A stretch of DNA of 8,134 bases from a bacterium (GTDB taxonomy: Bacteria; Cyanobacteriota; Vampirovibrionia; Obscuribacterales; Obscuribacteraceae), in contig JAUIJG010000235.1 of the NCBI GenBank assembly GCA_030431355.1, positions 1 to 8,134 of the forward strand. The letters run 5' to 3'. Position numbers and translations under genes: made by a program. A model generated the notes under the pieces. It was not told the DNA's origin, did no database searches, and saw only the letters and a list, made by a program, of their open reading frames with translations. Positions 4,406-8,134 of the stretch are shown in pieces; positions within the stretch are counted from its first letter, which is position 1, and every line of letters begins with the position of its first letter.

Positions 4406-5920
4406 TCATCGACTCCTTTTGACAACCGGAAATTCCTTCAAGAAATGTCCATTCCATAGGATAAGCACTGCCAGCTGATGGTCCGAACGAACCGTGTGCG
4501 GCGAGCTGAAATATATCCACTTGTCCTCGCCCGGAGGAAATGGTCTGGCGCCGGATGCCACGGGCAACTCAATTTTGCCGTTGCGTCTCCTGGAAGTGTT
4601 GTCATAAAAGACCGCGGTGAGGCTCAGATCTTTTATAGGCTCTCCCGAGACATTGCGAATCTTGATTTTACCTTCCGGAGTCAAGCTCCCTTTCTCCAGC
4701 CAGGTTCGCGAAAAAACGATAGCAACAGGAGAGCTTTTAGGATCCCAGCTCTTCGCTTTGTCCTCTTTGTCCTCCTCCGGAGCCAAAAGGGCTAACTGTT
4801 CGGATACACGCTCGGCATGACCTTTGACAGAAGTGGCTTCTTGAATTTTCTTTTCAGAAAGAAGCAGATCGTGCCAACTTAAAAGCGTGTCGCGCAACTT
4901 CTTGAGAATCTCGGGGGTGGCTCTAAGGCTCGAAGCCTCTTCCAGAGCCCGAACAGCGCCGGCATAATTTCCGGTTTTCAAATTCAAATCCGCAAGCAGT
5001 TCGAAATTCTCCACACTTCTTTCTCTGTCGGTAAGCTCCGCCAGAGCATCCTGGGCCTTTTCAAAGTCTTGTTTTTCGAGAAGTAGCTCTATGAGATGGT
5101 GGCGAACTTCGAGGTTGTTGGGGTCTTCCTGACTAACTGCCTCATAGTTCTCTATTGCCTTCTGGGTTTTGCCCAGTCTTGTATAAATGGCTGCCAATGC
5201 CATGCGAGTCAAGGGCTCATCCGAAACACTCAGACTCTTCTCCAGAAGCTTTATCGCCTCTTTGTCATCGTTCTCTTCCACCTCACTGATGGCGGCCAAT
5301 CGACGATAACAGCTGGCAAGTTTATGGGGAATGGTTGAACGCAAGTTGTCTTCCAGACCGTCGGCAAGACTGTCTGCCAGTTGAAGGTGATGGATAGCGT
5401 CTTTAAACATGCCCCTGGACACCTCGGAGTCGGCCCAGGCAAGGTACATTTTGCCCCGCTCCTTATCAAAATATTTGGGCTGCCCCATACGATTTGACGA
5501 TAGATAAAGCTTTTCTGCCTCATCAAAATCACCACGCTGGATATAAAATTCAGCGTAGGACTCAACAACGGGGAAAAGATGTTTGGCGGGAAGTTTCAAT
5601 CGCAAAGAAGTATCGAGGGCCGTCCTGCCCTCGGCGTATCTCTGGGTAGCCAGATACGCCTGGGCAAGCCAGGGATAGGCTTCTGAATTGTCCGGATGTT
5701 CGCGGATCATCGCTTCCAGAACAGGAATCGCAGAGGCGGCTTTATTCTGCTGAATCTGTCTCACCGCTCGGGTGAAAGGAGTATCCTTCGGGCGAGTCAG
5801 ATGATAGATAGAGAAAGCAAAGAGAGAGAGAATGGCGACAAGAATTAGATTGCGCAAAAGCATGGAACTACCACTGGTGGCAGGCTTGTCTGTCTCTGCG
5901 GAAGTAGTTTCAGTCGCCAT
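4406..5920 (-). CDS. Membrane-anchored TPR-repeat protein with C-terminal beta domain
   Basis: A 504-residue protein. A polar N-terminus of about 20 residues is followed by one membrane helix (about 22-40). Residues about 44-370 form TPR-type helix pairs. Clear examples are PDNSEAYPWLAQAYLATQRY followed by AEGRTALD, RGDFDEAEKLYL, LAAIYTRLGKTQKAIENYE and LADLNLKTGNYAGAVRALEE. The last 109 residues (396-504) change to alternating strands with an SLTPEGKIKIRNVSGEPIKD segment, like the Ig-like/FxLYD domains that discuss 'conserved or added' interactions outside the membrane. The TPR part probably scaffolds protein partners on the outer face of the inner membrane. The frame could extend to 6016, but that would overlap the divergent hydrolase start and its promoter, so ATG 5920 is preferred; it has no clear Shine-Dalgarno. 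Partners are unknown. Confidence 0.8.
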   Translation of the reverse strand: MATETTSAETDKPATSGSSMLLRNLILVAILSLFAFSIYHLTRPKDTPFTRAVRQIQQNKAASAIPVLEAMIREHPDNSEAYPWLAQAYLATQRYAEGRTALDTSLRLKLPAKHLFPVVESYAEFYIQRGDFDEAEKLYLSSNRMGQPKYFDKERGKMYLAWADSEVSRGMFKDAIHHLQLADSLADGLEDNLRSTIPHKLASCYRRLAAISEVEENDDKEAIKLLEKSLSVSDEPLTRMALAAIYTRLGKTQKAIENYEAVSQEDPNNLEVRHHLIELLLEKQDFEKAQDALAELTDRERSVENFELLADLNLKTGNYAGAVRALEEASSLRATPEILKKLRDTLLSWHDLLLSEKKIQEATSVKGHAERVSEQLALLAPEEDKEDKAKSWDPKSSPVAIVFSRTWLEKGSLTPEGKIKIRNVSGEPIKDLSLTAVFYDNTSRRRNGKIELPVASGARPFPPGEDKWIYFSSPHTVRSDHQLAVLILWNGHFLKEFPVVKRSR

Positions 5921-5940
5921 GAATAGAATGAATGGTGCAG

Positions 5941-5969
5941 ATTTTAAACTCGAATCCCTACAGCTATAA
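5941..5969 (-). promoter_or_regulatory. Candidate promoter for the TPR gene
   Basis: Read on the minus strand, TAAAAT (5946-5941) is a good -10. At 17 bases upstream is TTATAG (5969-5964), a poor -35 that overlaps the -10 of the divergent hydrolase promoter. It would give a leader of roughly 14 bases. If both are used, the two promoters would compete for polymerase. Confidence 0.35.
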
Positions 5970-5970
5970 T
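5942..5970 (+). promoter_or_regulatory. Promoter of the hydrolase gene, giving a nearly leaderless message
   Basis: A perfect TATAAT lies at 5965-5970 and a weak -35 (TTTTAA, 5942-5947) at 17 bases. Only eight bases separate the -10 from the ATG at 5979, so transcription should begin at or within about two bases of the start codon. This agrees with the lack of any Shine-Dalgarno. Confidence 0.55.
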
Positions 5971-5978
5971 AACTAGAA

Positions 5979-6863
5979 ATGAGTATACCTGTCACAAGTT
6001 TGGTACCCACATGCACGGAATTTGAAATCCCGGTTAAATCTTCGTATGGAGGGGATGAAGCCGAAAGGATACCGGCAAGACGCTGGGGAAACGAAAGCTC
6101 TGAGTGTGTATCACTTCTGGTGCACGGTCTCGGCGCCCACTCAGGCTGGTTCGAGCCCTATGCCAAGGCCATGGCGGCCAGGGGACATAGGCTATATTCT
6201 TTCGATCTTTCCGGTTTCGGGAAGAGCAGCCACAGAAATTTCAAAAGCTTTCGTCAGTGGCAAGAAGACCTTATTCAGGTCTTCGAACATGTCAGGAGCG
6301 AGGAAGGGGACAAACCGCTGGTGCTTACCGGCAACAGCATGGGCTCAATTCTTGCTGTTTCTACTATAGACCGGCTTGCCCATGCACCCGCTTCCCTGGT
6401 TCTGATGTCGCCTGGGTTTGGCGGATACCCCGATACCTTTACCCTGCCTTACAAAGTGAAGGCTATTTTAACTGCGTTTCTAAATCCCACAAAAGTAATC
6501 GCTCTGCCTTATGGAGTGGAGGAGATAACCGCCTGTGAGGAAATTCGCAAACAGGTAAAAGAGGACAAGTTAGGCAAATTCGCTATTCCGGCTTTCATGG
6601 GTCTGGAGTTGCTAAAGCTGACCAATGAATCCATAGCCAAAGGCAAGCAACTGCCGTCATCGCTGCCAATCTACATGGCCACGGCTGGAAAAGAGCTTAT
6701 TGTCGACAACCGATTGAACGAAAAGTTCTTCACCAATCTTGAATCAGAAGAGAAAAACTGGCAGAAGTTCGAACAAAGCTTCCACGACCTGGTATTTGAA
6801 TCATCCCTTGAAGAGATGGTTGATGGGGTAGATACCTGGTTGAAGAGAGTAATTGAGCCCTGA
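5979..6863 (+). CDS. Alpha/beta hydrolase, monoacylglycerol lipase / lysophospholipase type
   Basis: A 294-residue serine hydrolase of the Hydrolase_4 (PldB/monoacylglycerol lipase-like) group. The oxyanion-hole motif is LLVHGLGAHSGW (46-57), followed by a DLSGFGKSS strand-turn (76-84). The nucleophile elbow is GNSMGS (118-123) with Ser120. The likely triad partners are Asp243 (in ELIVDN) and His269 (in SFHDLVFE), both at the expected places late in the fold. The region between about 150 and 225 would form the lid/cap. The length is normal for the family and no signal peptide is present, so a cytoplasmic enzyme cleaving fatty acyl esters of monoacylglycerols or lysophospholipids is likely; exact substrate is uncertain. 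It is transcribed divergently from the TPR gene. The acyl-CoA synthetase lies 241 bases downstream on the same strand and could activate the fatty acids released. Confidence 0.85.
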   Translation: MSIPVTSLVPTCTEFEIPVKSSYGGDEAERIPARRWGNESSECVSLLVHGLGAHSGWFEPYAKAMAARGHRLYSFDLSGFGKSSHRNFKSFRQWQEDLIQVFEHVRSEEGDKPLVLTGNSMGSILAVSTIDRLAHAPASLVLMSPGFGGYPDTFTLPYKVKAILTAFLNPTKVIALPYGVEEITACEEIRKQVKEDKLGKFAIPAFMGLELLKLTNESIAKGKQLPSSLPIYMATAGKELIVDNRLNEKFFTNLESEEKNWQKFEQSFHDLVFESSLEEMVDGVDTWLKRVIEP

Positions 6864-6929
6864 AGAGCCCAGAAAGCTTTACAGAGACGGCAACACGCTA
6901 AGTAATAATTTAGATCGTCCGATTTCAAG

Positions 6930-6951
6930 ATGGAGACGGGGTTTCCTCCAT
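6930..6951. other. Hairpin in the gap after the hydrolase gene
   Basis: ATGGAG (6930-6935) pairs with CTCCAT (6946-6951) around a ten-base loop, and an outer G-T pair may extend the stem. No T-run follows on either side, so it is not a good intrinsic terminator. It could be a stabilising 3' hairpin or chance. Confidence 0.25.
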
Positions 6952-6975
6952 TAACTCAGGCAGCCGGGAGCAAAA

Positions 6976-7066
6976 CCGGTCTAATACTGTTTTATATTTC
7001 CTCGGAACCACATGAAAACTGAATATAATGCATGGGATTAGTAGATAGACCGGGTCTTTTTAGACC
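6976..7066 (+). promoter_or_regulatory. GGTCTA/TAGACC element cluster around the acyl-CoA synthetase promoter
   Basis: CCGGTCTA (6976-6983) is an exact inverted copy of TAGACCGG (7046-7053). The second copy is part of the odd palindrome AGACC-G-GGTCT (7047-7057). GGTCT (7053-7057) also forms a perfect short hairpin with AGACC (7062-7066) over TTTT. The four arms surround the -10 box at 7024, in a gap with no gene. A regulator binding site pair, or a leader-RNA switch between two hairpins, would both fit. Confidence 0.4.
7024..7029 (+). promoter_or_regulatory. -10 box of the acyl-CoA synthetase promoter
   Basis: A perfect TATAAT with no good -35 at normal spacing, so an activator or an extended contact may be needed. 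Transcription would begin near 7036, giving a leader of about 70 bases before the ATG at 7105. The surrounding repeats at 6976-7066 suggest regulation. Confidence 0.45.
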
Positions 7067-7104
7067 AGATATTCGGCATAGCAACCCCAGAAGTGAAACT
7101 GAAA

Positions 7105-8134
7105 ATGAAGAAGAATCGAAACCTGGCAACAATTTTGAGAACAAGAATCGCTCAGATGGCGGATAGAACCGCTATGTTGCACAAACCGAAAGGGCAGGCT
7201 TACGAATCGATTAGCTGGTCTGAGATGGGGATGACCGTGGAGAAGCTGGCCTTCGGCTTGGCTTCGGTGGGAGTGGATAGCGGGTCCAAAGTGGCTATTT
7301 TTTCCCAGACTTCACATTTCTGGGTACTGGCTGACTTTGCCACTATATTTAATGGTGCTGTTTCCGTACCGATATATCCCACAAGCTCACTTTCCGATAT
7401 CGAGTACATCTCCAATAATTCGGAAGCAGAAGTGATCTTTGTTCAGAACCAGCGCCTGCTCAAGAAATTCGACGGACTTCTCTCCGAGATTCCCTGCATC
7501 AAAAAACTGGTCCTCATGGAGCCGATGAGCGCTGACGAGACGACGGAATCCATCGCAGAGGCCTGTGGTCTCCCTGAGAACATGGTCATGACATTTTCAG
7601 ATCTTCTTATCACTGGCGAGAACCTTTTGAAAGAAGAGCCGAATCTGCTTCAGTACCGTTGGAGCAACATTGAATCGGACGACCTGGCCACCATCATCTA
7701 CACATCGGGTACCACGGGCACTCCCAAAGGAGTTCCGCTGACGCATTCCAACATTATCTCGGTGGTTGAGGATCTGAGAACCATGATCCCCATCAACGAG
7801 GAAGATTTATACCTTTCCTACCTTCCCCTCTCCCATGTATTTGAAAGAATTTGCGGAGAGTTTTACTGGATGATGGACGGTGGCAGTTGCGCCTATGCCG
7901 AAGGTATTGAATACATGGCACGCAACATGCAAGAGACCGACCCCTCCATGATCCTGGTGGTGCCGAGGGTTCTCGATCGAATCTTTTCAAAAGTCAAGAA
8001 CGGCATAGACGGCGCTTCTCCCCGGGCTCGCAAACTTATCGAGTGGGGAGTCGGTGTGGGCACCGAAGTTGTAGAGAAGAGAGCCGCAAAAGAAGAGATT
8101 GGAGTAGGACTAAATCTCAAACATAAGATTGCCG
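7105..8134 (+). CDS. Long-chain acyl-CoA synthetase (AMP-binding), C-terminus outside the window
   Basis: The frame runs open from ATG 7105 to the window end, giving 343 residues of a protein usually near 600. It belongs to the ANL (adenylate-forming) superfamily. The ATP-binding loop is IIYTSGTTGTPKG (197-208), preceded by DDLAT. The segment YLSYLPLSHVFER (236-248) and VPRVLDRIFSKV (285-296) are typical of FadD15/ACSL-type long-chain fatty-acid ligases. The N-terminal region (GASVPIYPTSS-like, about 84-95) also fits. The enzyme would form acyl-AMP, then acyl-CoA, from ATP, fatty acid and CoA at the cytoplasmic face of the membrane. A GTG four codons upstream (7093) is an alternative start; neither has a strong Shine-Dalgarno. 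The later adenylation motifs and the C-terminal hinge and lysine lie beyond the edge. A short promoter region with repeats precedes it. Confidence 0.9.
   Translation, partial: MKKNRNLATILRTRIAQMADRTAMLHKPKGQAYESISWSEMGMTVEKLAFGLASVGVDSGSKVAIFSQTSHFWVLADFATIFNGAVSVPIYPTSSLSDIEYISNNSEAEVIFVQNQRLLKKFDGLLSEIPCIKKLVLMEPMSADETTESIAEACGLPENMVMTFSDLLITGENLLKEEPNLLQYRWSNIESDDLATIIYTSGTTGTPKGVPLTHSNIISVVEDLRTMIPINEEDLYLSYLPLSHVFERICGEFYWMMDGGSCAYAEGIEYMARNMQETDPSMILVVPRVLDRIFSKVKNGIDGASPRARKLIEWGVGVGTEVVEKRAAKEEIGVGLNLKHKIA

Noticed and set aside
5921..6016. Longer N-terminus for the TPR protein (start at 6016)
   Set aside because: It would run through the divergent promoter and overlap the hydrolase start. 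The extra residues do not resemble a signal peptide, and the ATG at 5920 places the membrane helix normally.
7893..8120. Minus-strand frames inside the acyl-CoA synthetase region
   Set aside because: The plus strand encodes unmistakable AMP-binding motifs throughout; these are antisense shadows.
1..8134. CRISPR array, transposon ends, tRNA or rRNA, phage genes
   Set aside because: No regularly spaced repeats, no transposase or integrase motifs, and no tRNA-like cloverleaf or rRNA segments were recognised.

Overview
The window reads as ordinary chromosomal DNA of a Gram-negative-type heterotrophic bacterium. It has moderate GC content, a predicted lipoprotein, several small membrane proteins and genes on both strands. 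No phage, transposon, CRISPR, tRNA or rRNA signal was seen. The mix of orphan membrane proteins, a cysteine-rich domain of the 'SPC...FCxxC' type and a FadD15-type acyl-CoA synthetase recalls deep-branching environmental phyla, such as Obscuribacterales/Vampirovibrionophyta or Acidobacteria. That assignment is a guess from protein flavour, not a demonstrated one.

Layout. At the left (1-1129, minus strand) lie a truncated aminoglycoside-phosphotransferase-like gene, a SAF-domain lipoprotein directly upstream of it with its own TATAAT promoter, and a four-helix membrane protein. A 370-base stretch (1130-1503) follows. It holds three related odd palindromes around TTTGCC-T-GGCAAA and a doubtful 65-residue cysteine-containing ORF. 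On the plus strand, 1504-2550 encodes a two-helix membrane protein and a cysteine-motif membrane protein (GTG start). These converge on a minus-strand run (2597-4220): a two-helix membrane protein, a 65-residue single-helix protein and a CxxC protein with a very acidic tail. A long inverted repeat lies between the convergent genes.

On the right, a membrane-anchored TPR protein (4406-5920, minus) is divergent from an alpha/beta hydrolase of the monoacylglycerol-lipase/lysophospholipase type (5979-6863, plus). The hydrolase appears to be transcribed as a nearly leaderless message. After a 241-base gap with a promoter and repeated GGTCTA/TAGACC elements comes a long-chain acyl-CoA synthetase that runs off the right edge (7105-8134).

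How the genes may work together. The only clear metabolic logic is the hydrolase plus acyl-CoA synthetase pair: release of fatty acids from (lyso)lipids, then ATP-dependent activation to acyl-CoA. The other genes are mostly uncharacterised envelope proteins. I did not find a convincing defence system or other large undescribed system. The best leads are the iterated palindromes at 1354-1481, the GGTCTA/TAGACC cluster around the acyl-CoA synthetase promoter, and the cysteine-motif membrane protein at 1834-2550.
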